From NCBI GenBank assembly GCA_035560235.1, contig DATMAG010000073.1:25510-89509 (forward strand): DNA of 64,000 nucleotides, given 5' to 3'. Each line of letters opens with the position of its first letter. Within the stretch, counting starts at the first letter, position 1. Below, piece after piece: positions 1 to 8,172 of the stretch. The DNA is from DASRDU01 sp035560235. GTDB lineage: Bacteria > Acidobacteriota > Blastocatellia > RBC074. The notes under the pieces were generated by a model. The model made no database searches, was not told the DNA's origin, and was given only the letters and a program-made list of their open reading frames with translations. A program made the translations under genes and the position numbers.

Positions 1-276
1 GTCATTGCGACAGGCGAGACTCACTCAGTTCGCGAATTTCTTGACGAGGCCTTCGGTTATCTCGATCTCGACTGGCATCAGTATGTCGAGATTGACCCGC
101 GCTACTATCGCCCGGCTGAAGTTGATCTGCTGATCGGTGACGCATCGAAGGCGAGAAGGAAACTGGGATGGGAACCGAAAGTCTCATTCAGGGAACTGGT
201 CAGGCTGATGATTGATTCCGACATGGCTGCGCTCAGACGACAGCAGTATGGCGTTATGGCCGAAGCCGGGAAGTGA
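1..276 (+). CDS. gmd: GDP-mannose 4,6-dehydratase, C-terminal fragment
   Basis: An open frame enters from the left edge and ends with TGA at 274-276, giving the last 91 residues of a protein. It begins with VIATGETHSVREF, the stretch typical of GDP-mannose 4,6-dehydratase just before its C-terminal domain, and continues with RPAEVDLLIGDASKA and LGWEPKVSF, also typical of the family. The enzyme converts GDP-D-mannose to GDP-4-keto-6-deoxymannose in the cytoplasm. The next gene overlaps this stop codon and encodes the enzyme for the following step, so the two form a GDP-fucose operon. The start lies outside the window. Confidence 0.9.
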   Translation, partial: VIATGETHSVREFLDEAFGYLDLDWHQYVEIDPRYYRPAEVDLLIGDASKARRKLGWEPKVSFRELVRLMIDSDMAALRRQQYGVMAEAGK

Positions 277-1247
277 TGATTATGACTTTTCCATTCAAAC
301 GTGTAGTCGTGACAGGCGGCGCGGGCTTTCTGGGTTCATACGTCGTCGAAAAGCTGCGCGCGCGCGGCTGCGAAAGCATCTTCGTCCCGCGCAAATCGGA
401 TTACGATCTGGTCAGGATCGAAGACGTGCGGCGGCTTTACGATGAGACGGGCCCTGATCTCGTGATTCATCTGGCCGCGATTGTCGGTGGCATCGGCGCG
501 AACCGAAAGAATCCGGGCCGGTACTTCTATGACAACCTGATGATGGGCGTGCAGCTGATGGAAGAGGCGCGGCTGCACGGAGTGAAAAAATTCGTCGCCA
601 CCGGGACAATCTGCGCCTATCCGAAATTCACGCCCGTGCCGTTCAAGGAGGATGATTTGTGGAACGGCTACCCCGAAGAGACCAACGCGCCGTATGGCCT
701 GGCCAAAAAGATGATGCTTGTGCAGTCGCAGGCTTACCGCGAACAGTACGGGTTCAACTCAATCTTCCTGCTGCCGGTCAATCTCTATGGCCCGCGTGAC
801 AACTTCGATCTGGAAAGCTCGCACGTGATTCCGGCCCTGGTTCGCAAATGCGTCGAAGCCGTGCGCAGCGGCGCTGATGAAATCGTCTGCTGGGGGACTG
901 GCAGCGCGACCCGCGAATTCCTGCACGCCGACGATTGCGCCGAAGGCATTCTGCTCGCGACTGAAAAGTACGACAAATCAGACCCGGTGAATCTGGGCGC
1001 GGGATTTGAGATTTCAATCAAAGACCTGACCGAAAAAATCTGCGACCTGACCGGCTTCAGGGGCCGCATCGCCTGGGACTCGTCAAAACCCGATGGTCAG
1101 CCGCGCCGCTCGCTCGACACGACGCGGGCTGAACGCGAGTTCGGCTTTCGGGCGCGGATCGGCTTTGATGAAGGATTGCGGCAGACGATTGACTGGTACA
1201 AACAGATCACCTCAGGGCCGAAGCTGGTGCCGACCGGATTACTGTGA
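276..1247 (+). CDS. fcl: GDP-L-fucose synthase
   Basis: Short-chain dehydrogenase/reductase of 323 residues that epimerises and reduces GDP-4-keto-6-deoxymannose to GDP-L-fucose with NADPH. The N-terminal Rossmann motif TGGAGFLG is at about residues 13-20. The catalytic Tyr-x3-Lys pair lies in APYGLAKK near residues 138-145, preceded by the TICAYPK segment with the family cysteine. LPVNLYGPRDNF and the His of SSHVIPALVRK follow. The ATG at 276 overlaps the gmd stop as TGATG; a GTG at 273 and another ATG at 282 are alternative starts. Its 3' end overlaps the convergent mqnA gene by 9 bp. The product probably feeds fucose into surface polysaccharide. Confidence 0.92.
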   Translation: MIMTFPFKRVVVTGGAGFLGSYVVEKLRARGCESIFVPRKSDYDLVRIEDVRRLYDETGPDLVIHLAAIVGGIGANRKNPGRYFYDNLMMGVQLMEEARLHGVKKFVATGTICAYPKFTPVPFKEDDLWNGYPEETNAPYGLAKKMMLVQSQAYREQYGFNSIFLLPVNLYGPRDNFDLESSHVIPALVRKCVEAVRSGADEIVCWGTGSATREFLHADDCAEGILLATEKYDKSDPVNLGAGFEISIKDLTEKICDLTGFRGRIAWDSSKPDGQPRRSLDTTRAEREFGFRARIGFDEGLRQTIDWYKQITSGPKLVPTGLL

Positions 1248-2099
1248 CCAGCTGACGCCGACGGATTCTGAACCGACAAATTCGGGTTCGCGCAGCGTTT
1301 CGATCAGCCCGTGTTTGTGCGCCAGGGCGAAGTAACGGCGCATTCCCGCCAGATTCTCTTCATCCAGTTCAAAGTTGACGTTGTCGCGCAGGTAACTGAG
1401 CGTGAGTGACAAAGGCAGATTCAGACTGCAGGCGTATTCCTGGGCGATTTCCTCAAGGTGCAGAAGGCCTTCATTTTTCGCGGCGATGAAATCAACACCG
1501 GTGATGCGGCCATCCTCACAAACCTCCTGGCGGGCAGCCCAGACCGCAAAGACGAACGGCAGGCCCGTCATCGCGCGCCATTCCTCCGCCAGATCATAAA
1601 TCCGCACGCCGAGCATCTCCGCGCGTTCGTGCAGCCGAAAAGTCGGATCGCCGATGACGAGCGCCCCGTCGCTGGCTTCGAGCATGTTTTCGCAGTCGAA
1701 GTTCACATCCGGGGTGCGTTCGATGAACTGCGGCCCGCTGTGCCAGCGTTCAGCGAAAAGAATCTTCACCAGCGCCTGCGAGGTGCGCGACGAAGTGTCG
1801 AGCGTAACCGTGCGCGCTTCTTCAGGCGGGACGCGCGCGGCCAGCACGACGCTGCGCACGCGCTGTTTCGAGGCAACAGCAGTGCCGGGAATGAGGCGCA
1901 GATTCGGGATGCGCTGGGATTCGATGACCGGAATCAGCGCCACGTCGCACTGCGCGGCAGCCAGCATTTGTGCGCAACGCGACGGCGCAGTGTCGCCCAG
2001 GAATCTGACCCGGTGGCGCTGCGAGCCTGAAGCGAAACCATAAACCAGCGGCGCTGAGTTGAGATAAGTCGAAGCGGCAATTCTCATGGCTGTCCACAT
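1239..2099 (-). CDS. mqnA: Menaquinone biosynthesis protein MqnA (chorismate dehydratase)
   Basis: A 286-residue protein that opens with MRIAASTYLNSAPLVYGF after a short MWTA lead, as expected for the periplasmic-binding-protein-like MqnA/MqnD fold. MqnA dehydrates chorismate to 3-[(1-carboxyvinyl)oxy]benzoate, the first step of the futalosine route to menaquinone. Segments supporting the call are the CDVALIPVIE region, the TSSRTSQALVKIL segment and LVIGDPTF. The distant relative MqnD cannot be fully excluded, but the length and N-terminus favour MqnA. The first ATG (2099) overlaps the stop of a 27-codon upstream ORF; the ATG at 2087 is an alternative start. No other mqn gene is in the window. 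Confidence 0.85.
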   Translation of the reverse strand: MWTAMRIAASTYLNSAPLVYGFASGSQRHRVRFLGDTAPSRCAQMLAAAQCDVALIPVIESQRIPNLRLIPGTAVASKQRVRSVVLAARVPPEEARTVTLDTSSRTSQALVKILFAERWHSGPQFIERTPDVNFDCENMLEASDGALVIGDPTFRLHERAEMLGVRIYDLAEEWRAMTGLPFVFAVWAARQEVCEDGRITGVDFIAAKNEGLLHLEEIAQEYACSLNLPLSLTLSYLRDNVNFELDEENLAGMRRYFALAHKHGLIETLREPEFVGSESVGVSWSQ

Positions 2100-2182
2100 T
2101 ATCCTTCACGCCTCGCTTTCTGCCAATCAATCACATCCGCACGACTCAGCTTCAGCTGCCCGCGCGGATTCGTCTTGACCAT
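2099..2182 (-). CDS. Possible 27-residue leader ORF of mqnA
   Basis: An ATG at 2182 opens a 27-codon frame (begins MVKTNPRGQLKL, ends QKARREG) whose TAA overlaps the mqnA ATG as TAATG, an arrangement typical of translational coupling. GGAG lies directly before the ATG, which is closer than ideal for a ribosome binding site. The peptide is basic and has no recognised domain. It could be a real small protein or leader peptide, or a chance frame; the overlap with mqnA is the main support. Confidence 0.3.
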   Translation of the reverse strand: MVKTNPRGQLKLSRADVIDWQKARREG

Positions 2183-2270
2183 CTCCGGTCTTTTTTATCA
2201 GAGCATCGCAACGGAACCGTAAAGTCCCTGGCGAGAATGCGGAAGTGTCGGGAGGAGGAACCAACCGGAT

Positions 2271-2537
2271 TTATTCAGATTCAGGGTTGTTACCCACACG
2301 GAGACGACGCAGTTTTCCGATCAGGTTCTTTGGCACGGGCGGAGGGTCAGGCGGGATGAGCGGATCAGGCGGGTAAAACGTCAGCAGTTCGAGAGTCAGC
2401 AGACAGAATTCACAGCCCCGCAGATGACGCTCAATTTCAGCAGCCTCGGATGAAACGGCCTCACCGCGCCGGTACGCCAGCAGCAGTTCGTTATCCGGGC
2501 AGGCGGCAGTCTTTTCAAAACGGTCATTCTGATTCAT
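2271..2537 (-). CDS. Small zinc-finger anti-sigma-like protein
   Basis: An 88-residue protein with the H-x3-C-x2-C pattern of the zinc-binding anti-sigma (ZAS) motif in ERHLRGCEFC, about residues 38-47, preceded by the usual helical stretch CPDNELLLAYRRGE. After the finger comes a proline-rich tail (PPDPLIPPDPPPVP) and a basic end, with no membrane segment. It is therefore a soluble finger protein rather than a membrane-bound anti-sigma factor. It is divergent from the sigma-like gene at 2637, with about 100 bp between them, so the two may act as a regulator pair. Function is inferred from the motif and the neighbour. Confidence 0.65.
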   Translation of the reverse strand: MNQNDRFEKTAACPDNELLLAYRRGEAVSSEAAEIERHLRGCEFCLLTLELLTFYPPDPLIPPDPPPVPKNLIGKLRRLRVGNNPESE

Positions 2538-2636
2538 CCGGGTCCTCTTCTGATTTCACTGGCGCAGCCCCGCATCACACACGCGCCGATTCGGATTCAC
2601 AACCTGAAATCCACTACTACCGAGGCAAAGCACAGC

Positions 2637-3749
2637 ATGAAGAATTTCAGTTGGACGCAGGCGCTGCTGGATGAAGAGGTCAACCGAATCTGGAATCAGC
2701 TTTACCGGCTGGTCTATCTGCATCCGCTCGTGCAATCCTCGCGCAATGCCGGCCTGCTCGGAGCAGGGCAGTACAGCGGTGAAACCTACAATGACCTGAC
2801 CCAGGAACTCTTTCTGATGCTCTTTCAGAAAGGGCGCTTTCAGCATTACATCGAAACCGGAATGACCGACAGCGAGATCGAACACGAGATCGCGCAGATC
2901 GAACTGACGAACATGCTGGTGGCGCACCTGCGCCGACAATATCCCGAATCCTACCGGATGGCGCGCCGGATCAGCACGCTGATTCAGAACAATCCGCGCT
3001 TCCGCCGCTTTGATACGCTGATGATGCGCGAAAATCGCGGGCAGCGCCGCCGCCGGGGCCTGACCGAACAGGTCTACGGCCTGGCCGAGTGGCCCGATCA
3101 CAAGGAGATCAAGGAACGCGCGATGATGGAAGATCTGGTACAGCAGGTGCCGATGCGCAAACGCAACACGCGCGAGGCCGGCTGCACGGCTGATTCGCAG
3201 ATCATCATCTCGAACGCCGATATGCTTGAGCTGATCGTCGAGGTCTTTCAGGCGATTGATTCACTGGCCGACATCAAGACCATCCGCACGCTGGTTATGT
3301 CGCGCCTGCCGGTGATCAACATCGTGATGGTGCCCATTACAAAGCCGGAAGATGACAGCGAGAAAAGCGCGCCGTACCTGCTCGAAGTTCCCGACGAGCG
3401 CGAGAACCCTGAGGAGAACTTCCTGAGCCACGAGTTTTCGCGCAGCGCCATGCAACTGGCCGAAGAGTTTCTCGATAAACTGGCGCTCTCAGTGCGCCGC
3501 AAGCCGAAACAGTCAGAGCGAATGATGCACGTGCTGTGGCACTGTTACCTGGAGCCGGGCCGGATGTCGAATATTCAGCTGGCGAAGATCCTGGGCGTGT
3601 CAGATTCGCTGATCAGCGATTACTGCAACCGCGTCAACCGGCAGCTGCGCACGCTCAATCTGACCATTGAACAGGCCCGCGTCTTTGAGGCCGCGCTCAA
3701 GCGCCGCACCGCCAGCCTGCTGCAGGGCGAGCAGAAACAGGTCGCCTGA
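2637..3749 (+). CDS. Sigma-factor-like DNA-binding regulator
   Basis: A 370-residue protein. The N-terminal third contains YNDLTQELFLMLFQKGRF and later NMLVAHLRRQYPESYR, which resembles sigma-70 region 2 helices. The C-terminus carries a clear helix-turn-helix, MSNIQLAKILGVSDSLISDY, near residues 305-324, placed like region 4. The middle (about 120-260) is not recognised and makes the protein longer than a usual ECF sigma factor. It is divergent from a ZAS-type zinc-finger gene, as sigma/anti-sigma pairs often are linked, although usually co-directional. I infer a transcription initiation role; a non-sigma HTH regulator is possible. A perfect hairpin follows its stop. Confidence 0.5.
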   Translation: MKNFSWTQALLDEEVNRIWNQLYRLVYLHPLVQSSRNAGLLGAGQYSGETYNDLTQELFLMLFQKGRFQHYIETGMTDSEIEHEIAQIELTNMLVAHLRRQYPESYRMARRISTLIQNNPRFRRFDTLMMRENRGQRRRRGLTEQVYGLAEWPDHKEIKERAMMEDLVQQVPMRKRNTREAGCTADSQIIISNADMLELIVEVFQAIDSLADIKTIRTLVMSRLPVINIVMVPITKPEDDSEKSAPYLLEVPDERENPEENFLSHEFSRSAMQLAEEFLDKLALSVRRKPKQSERMMHVLWHCYLEPGRMSNIQLAKILGVSDSLISDYCNRVNRQLRTLNLTIEQARVFEAALKRRTASLLQGEQKQVA

Positions 3750-3764
3750 AAATGCCCGGACGGA

Positions 3765-3796
3765 GAGTGACGAGCCTCTGACGGCGCTCGTCACTC
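3765..3796 (+). terminator. 11-bp perfect hairpin after the sigma-like gene
   Basis: GAGTGACGAGC (3765-3775) pairs with GCTCGTCACTC (3786-3796) across a 10-nt loop, 15 nt after the stop at 3749. No T tract follows, so this may be a weak or Rho-assisted terminator or an mRNA-protecting hairpin. Confidence 0.5.
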
Positions 3797-4166
3797 CCCC
3801 TGACTTCACGCTGACCGACAGCCAGCGCCTGTTGTCACAATTCCACCTCACCACGCCAGCACAGCCTTTCATAACAGAAATGATCATCCTGACTGAGCCC
3901 GGCAAAATACCTCTGTCCGCCCCCGTGCTGCGCCTGCCGGTTCCCTGCCTTCAGGGTTCGGTGCGAGGCACAGTTTCGGACAGTCAGGTCCCGGACGGCC
4001 GGGTCAGAAATGCCGGGCACCAGATATAAGTTCCCGCCAGATCAGGAAAAATCGGCTCTGCCGGAAAGGCTGATAACAATTTTTGTCAGAGTGCGAAAAG
4101 GCTGTCGGAATGGCTCTGATTCCGTGGATCAGGTGAAAAAATTGTAGTAGACGAGCCGGAAAATTA
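3797..4166. other. Intergenic stretch without a recognised gene
   Basis: About 370 bp between the hairpin after the sigma-like gene and the promoter-like element before the small gene at 4253. No frame has a convincing start or codon pattern and no strong repeat was seen. Confidence 0.5.
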
Positions 4167-4175
4167 TGGTACACT
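4167..4175 (+). promoter_or_regulatory. Extended -10 promoter element
   Basis: TGGTACACT fits an extended -10 (TGn plus TACACT). TTGTAG at 4142-4147 is 22 bp upstream, too far for a normal -35, so the extended -10 would have to do the work. It lies 78 bp before the ATG at 4253. Confidence 0.3.
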
Positions 4176-4252
4176 CCCGTGCGTTCCCGCCTCACGGTGT
4201 AGAAATCAAAAAGGCATTATCAACTTTAGTCTATCTAGCGAAAGGACTGGTC

Positions 4253-4510
4253 ATGAAACTCTCTGCACACGCATTGCGCTCGCTTCAGGAACTCGATGAA
4301 GCAGGCCGCAAGGCAGTTGAACAGATCGTTCAGGCCCATATTCGGGCCTGTCGTCTGAACGGCTTCCAGCCCGAAAATCTGGAAAGGGTGTATCAGGAAG
4401 CGATTGAAATTATCCGCCTTGAAGGCCCGCCCAGGAACGAGTCGCTCGGCCACAACAAGTATGAGCCGACCCGGCGTTACGAGCAGTATCGCAGCCCGCG
4501 AGCGCTCTGA
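4253..4510 (+). CDS. Hypothetical 85-residue helical protein
   Basis: The ATG at 4253 is chosen over upstream starts because AAAGGA (4241-4246) lies at good distance before it. The protein is predicted to be mostly helical and charged (LRSLQELDEAGRKAVEQIVQ), with no cysteine pattern, signal peptide or membrane segment, and a polar, Tyr/Arg-rich tail. I do not recognise the family. It stands alone between a promoter-like element and a very strong terminator, so it is probably a separately transcribed small gene. Confidence 0.6.
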   Translation: MKLSAHALRSLQELDEAGRKAVEQIVQAHIRACRLNGFQPENLERVYQEAIEIIRLEGPPRNESLGHNKYEPTRRYEQYRSPRAL

Positions 4511-4536
4511 ACGCGGCAATCTGCGGGTTCCGAATC

Positions 4537-4580
4537 AAACAGCAGCCCTGCCGAACGGCACTGGCTGCTGTTTTGTTTTT
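4537..4580 (+). terminator. Strong Rho-independent terminator
   Basis: AAACAGCAGCC (4537-4547) pairs perfectly with GGCTGCTGTTT (4563-4573). The loop holds a second stem, TGCCG/CGGCA. TGTTTTTT follows. It ends the gene at 4253-4510. Confidence 0.9.
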
Positions 4581-4620
4581 TCCGCAACATTCCACCAGGA
4601 ACAGGGTCAGTGTCACGCTC

Positions 4621-4648
4621 TTGCCTGCCAGTTCGGGCGTGTTACAAT
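4621..4648 (+). promoter_or_regulatory. Sigma-70-type promoter for the secreted small protein
   Basis: TTGCCT (4621-4626) and TACAAT (4643-4648) are separated by 16 bp, just downstream of the strong terminator and 67 bp before the ATG at 4715. Confidence 0.45.
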
Positions 4649-4714
4649 TGCGCCGCAAAACATCGCCTGAGTCCATTAACTTTTCACGGAAAACTATCGG
4701 AAAGGGTCAACGAG

Positions 4715-5059
4715 ATGAACAGAAAACTTTTGTCCATTCTGGCAATCTTCGCCCTGCTCTGCGGCCTGGTCATCATGGCTCCGGCCAAAGGCAAGAAAGT
4801 CACTCTGACGGGCGTCATCACCGACAAGAAATGTTCGGCCAGAGGCGCTGAACACTCACGCGAATGCGCCATCAAATGCAAGGACAGCGGCATCGGCCTT
4901 TTCGCCGACGGCAAGTTCTATGAGTTTGACGCAAAGGGCGCCGCCGACGCCGTCAAGCTGATGGAAGCCAGCAAGAGCGATAAGGTCATCAAAGCCACGG
5001 TCGAAGGCGAACTCGATGACACGAAGCTGACCGTCAAGAAGATTACGGAAGCGAAATAG
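4715..5059 (+). CDS. Small secreted protein with a C/H cluster
   Basis: The ATG at 4715 gives a 114-residue protein with a classic signal peptide (MNRKLLSILAIFALLCGLVI, then APAKG). The mature part begins with a short strand VTLTGVITDKKC and then carries KKCSARGAEHSRECAIKCK, a Cys/His cluster that could bind a metal or form disulfides. A domain like a small beta-barrel follows (LFADGKFYEFD, VIKATVEGEL). Similar short exported proteins with a conserved DxxC...H...C...C pattern occur in acidobacteria, from memory; I know no function for them. GAAAGGG about 10 nt upstream is the ribosome binding site. The gene has its own promoter-like element and terminator. Confidence 0.7.
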   Translation: MNRKLLSILAIFALLCGLVIMAPAKGKKVTLTGVITDKKCSARGAEHSRECAIKCKDSGIGLFADGKFYEFDAKGAADAVKLMEASKSDKVIKATVEGELDDTKLTVKKITEAK

Positions 5060-5096
5060 TCAGTTCTGACACCTTCACCATCACTAAAAGCACTCA

Positions 5097-5136
5097 GGGC
5101 GGGATCGGTTGAGCCGAATCCCGCCCTTGTTTTTTC
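5097..5136 (+). terminator. Rho-independent terminator
   Basis: GGGCGGGAT (5097-5105) pairs with ATCCCGCCC (5118-5126), followed by TTGTTTTTT. It lies between the secreted protein gene and the convergent ddl gene and is best oriented for the plus strand. Confidence 0.88.
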
Positions 5137-5158
5137 GGATTGTCAGCGCCGGCCTGCC

Positions 5159-6277
5159 TCAGCCGTAGCTCGTCACGTTGCGCGACTTTTCGTGATGCCG
5201 CTCAAGCGCGAGAGCAATCAGCCGGTCAATCAGTTCGCTGTAACCGATGCCGCTCGCTTCCCACAGTTTCGGGTACATGCTGATCGAAGTGAAGCCAGGC
5301 ATCGTGTTGATCTCGTTGACCAGCACCCGGCCATCAGCTTTTTCGAGAAAGAAATCAACCCGCGCCAGTCCCGACCCGTCAACGGCCTGAAAGACGCGAA
5401 TCGCCATCTGCTGAATCTCTGCCGCCTTGTCTGCATCAAGCGGAGCCGGAATCAGCAGCCGCGCGCCGTTCGGGTCAACATACTTGGCCTTGTAATCATA
5501 AAACTCGGCAGCCGGGGCAATCTCGCCGGGCACGCTTGCTATCGGCTCATCGTTGCCGAGCACGCTGACTTCGATTTCGCGGGCATCCACGCCCTTTTCG
5601 ACAATCACCTTGCGGTCGTACTTTGCCGCGAGCGCGATGGCGGCTTTCAGTTCCTGCGCGTCGTCAGCCTTTGAAATGCCGACCGATGAACCCAGGTTCG
5701 CCGGTTTGGCGAAGCAGGGAAAACCGATTTCAGCGATGATGCGATCTTCGATCCGCTGCGGGTCGGCTTCCCATTGCGTGCGCAGGAACCAGAGGTAATC
5801 AACTATCGGCAGCCCGGCTTCGTGAAAGAGCCGCTTCATAATCACCTTGTCCATCCCGCAGGCCGAAGCCAGCACGCCGCATCCGACATACGGCACGTCG
5901 GCCATTTCAAGCAATCCCTGAATCGTGCCGTCCTCACCGTAAGTGCCGTGCAGCACCGGAATGATGACATCAAGCTGTTCACGATTGCCTGACGGCGAGC
6001 CTGCGCCCGCAAACCGCGTCAGCCCGCGCTCGGTCGGATCACCGATAATCGCCACGCTCTGATCAGCGGTTTCCATCACCTGGCTCGGCAGCAGGTTCGT
6101 GGCTTCACGCGAGGCAAGCCACCTGCCCTGTTTGGTGATGGCGATGGGCACGACCTCGTATTTGCTGCGATCCAGCGCATTGATGACCGACTCAGCCGAG
6201 CGCAATGAAACTTCGTGTTCACCGGAACGACCGCCAAAAATTACTCCGACTCTCAGTTTTGACATCTTGAATGACAA
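5159..6277 (-). CDS. ddl: D-alanine--D-alanine ligase
   Basis: A 372-residue ATP-grasp ligase that joins two D-alanines for peptidoglycan precursors in the cytoplasm. The N-terminal signature GVIFGGRSGEHEVSLRS lies near residues 11-27. HGTYGEDGTIQGLLE, the KPANLGSSVGISK substrate/ATP region, and VNEINTMPGFTSISMYP with the Mg-binding Glu and Asn all match the family. Length is normal. The start may be the ATG at 6277 or the one at 6265 (MSKLRVG). It lies downstream of the arginase gene on the same strand, separated by a 33-bp inverted repeat. Confidence 0.95.
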   Translation of the reverse strand: MSFKMSKLRVGVIFGGRSGEHEVSLRSAESVINALDRSKYEVVPIAITKQGRWLASREATNLLPSQVMETADQSVAIIGDPTERGLTRFAGAGSPSGNREQLDVIIPVLHGTYGEDGTIQGLLEMADVPYVGCGVLASACGMDKVIMKRLFHEAGLPIVDYLWFLRTQWEADPQRIEDRIIAEIGFPCFAKPANLGSSVGISKADDAQELKAAIALAAKYDRKVIVEKGVDAREIEVSVLGNDEPIASVPGEIAPAAEFYDYKAKYVDPNGARLLIPAPLDADKAAEIQQMAIRVFQAVDGSGLARVDFFLEKADGRVLVNEINTMPGFTSISMYPKLWEASGIGYSELIDRLIALALERHHEKSRNVTSYG

Positions 6278-6283
6278 TTTCAG

Positions 6284-6386
6284 ATTGCAGATTTGAGATT
6301 GCAGATTGCAGATTCAGGAAGGATTTCACCGGAAGCATTACGTGAATCGCGCTTTGAATCTGCAATCTGCAATCTCAAATCTGCAA

Positions 6387-6387
<1 letters not shown>
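6284..6387. repeat. Perfect 33-bp inverted repeat (TTGCAGATTTGAG family)
   Basis: The left arm is 6284-6316 and begins ATTGCAGATTTGAGATTG; the right arm, 6355-6387, is its exact reverse complement. The loop is 38 nt. Each arm is itself built from repeats of the word AGATTGC/AGATTTG. The right arm runs up to the arginase stop codon, so a transcript reading from the arginase gene into ddl would carry a very stable hairpin. Confidence 0.9.
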
Positions 6388-7319
<932 letters not shown>

Positions 7320-7343
7320 AACTTCACCTGTTCTCTTCGGACA

Positions 7344-8069
7344 TCATTTCAGTGCTCTGATCAGCGCGAAAAGCGTCGCATGCCGTCGCGGCTGCCGCAG
7401 GATGCGGGTCAGGCACTGCCGGAACCCGGCAGCCCTGATCAGTTCTCCGACTTCGCCAGCGGAGTGATATTTCAAATCCGGAGCAGGCGAATTGCGAGCC
7501 ACAAGCTGACGATAACTGCGTTTGATTCTGAGTTGCAGTTCACCGAGCGATGTTCCCGGCGCGAGTTCGGTCGCAATCAGCAGTCTGCCGTCAGGTTTGA
7601 GAACCCGGTAAGCTTCCTTCAAAAAGGCTTCCGCCCTGAGCCGCGGAAAGGACATCGTGCAGGTGATCAGATCAAATTCATCGCGGTCAAATGGCAGGCT
7701 TTCAGCGGGCGCAACTCGCCATTCGATTTTGCGTCCCATCCCCGTGGACTGCGCAGCCAGGCGCGCCTTCTGCACCATCTCCTCGGTCGCATCAATGCCG
7801 ATGATTTTGCCCTTTTCGCCGACGTGAGCGACCAGTTGCCGCGCAATGACGCCGGTGCCGGTCGCCACATCGAGGACTCTCATCCCCGGCTGCGGTTCGG
7901 CGGCGGCAATGGCTTCGGCAATCGTGGTCTTGTAATCAAGTCCGGTGCGTCGCTGAAATTCTCCGGCTTCGCGCTGCTCGAACTGATCGAGCAGCGAAGA
8001 AATAATCGGCTTTGCCACTTTCGCTTCGTTCTCCGGGGCAGGATACTTCGGGGCGCCCGCACGAGACAT
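7344..8069 (-). CDS. Class I SAM-dependent methyltransferase (UbiE/MenG-like fold)
   Basis: A 241-residue methyltransferase. SAM-binding motif I, VLDVATGTG, is at about 65-73, followed by IIGIDATEEMVQKAR, VAPAESLPF and FDLITCTMSF, ending with the EAYRVLKPDGRLLIATE strand. This order is that of the UbiE/Coq5 group, but the remaining sequence is not diagnostic of menaquinone or ubiquinone methylation. The substrate is unknown. AGGAGG lies 5-6 nt before the ATG at 8069, a strong ribosome binding site. It is followed after 24 bp by the arginase gene. Confidence 0.8.
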   Translation of the reverse strand: MSRAGAPKYPAPENEAKVAKPIISSLLDQFEQREAGEFQRRTGLDYKTTIAEAIAAAEPQPGMRVLDVATGTGVIARQLVAHVGEKGKIIGIDATEEMVQKARLAAQSTGMGRKIEWRVAPAESLPFDRDEFDLITCTMSFPRLRAEAFLKEAYRVLKPDGRLLIATELAPGTSLGELQLRIKRSYRQLVARNSPAPDLKYHSAGEVGELIRAAGFRQCLTRILRQPRRHATLFALIRALK

Positions 8070-8172
8070 AAAGCTCCTCCTGTGGTTGAGCAGAGCGGTT
8101 ACGGGCAGACGGGAGAGGAGTTTTCAGCGCTGGCTGCTGTAAATTCAGAACCAGCCGTCTGCCGTTCACGCC

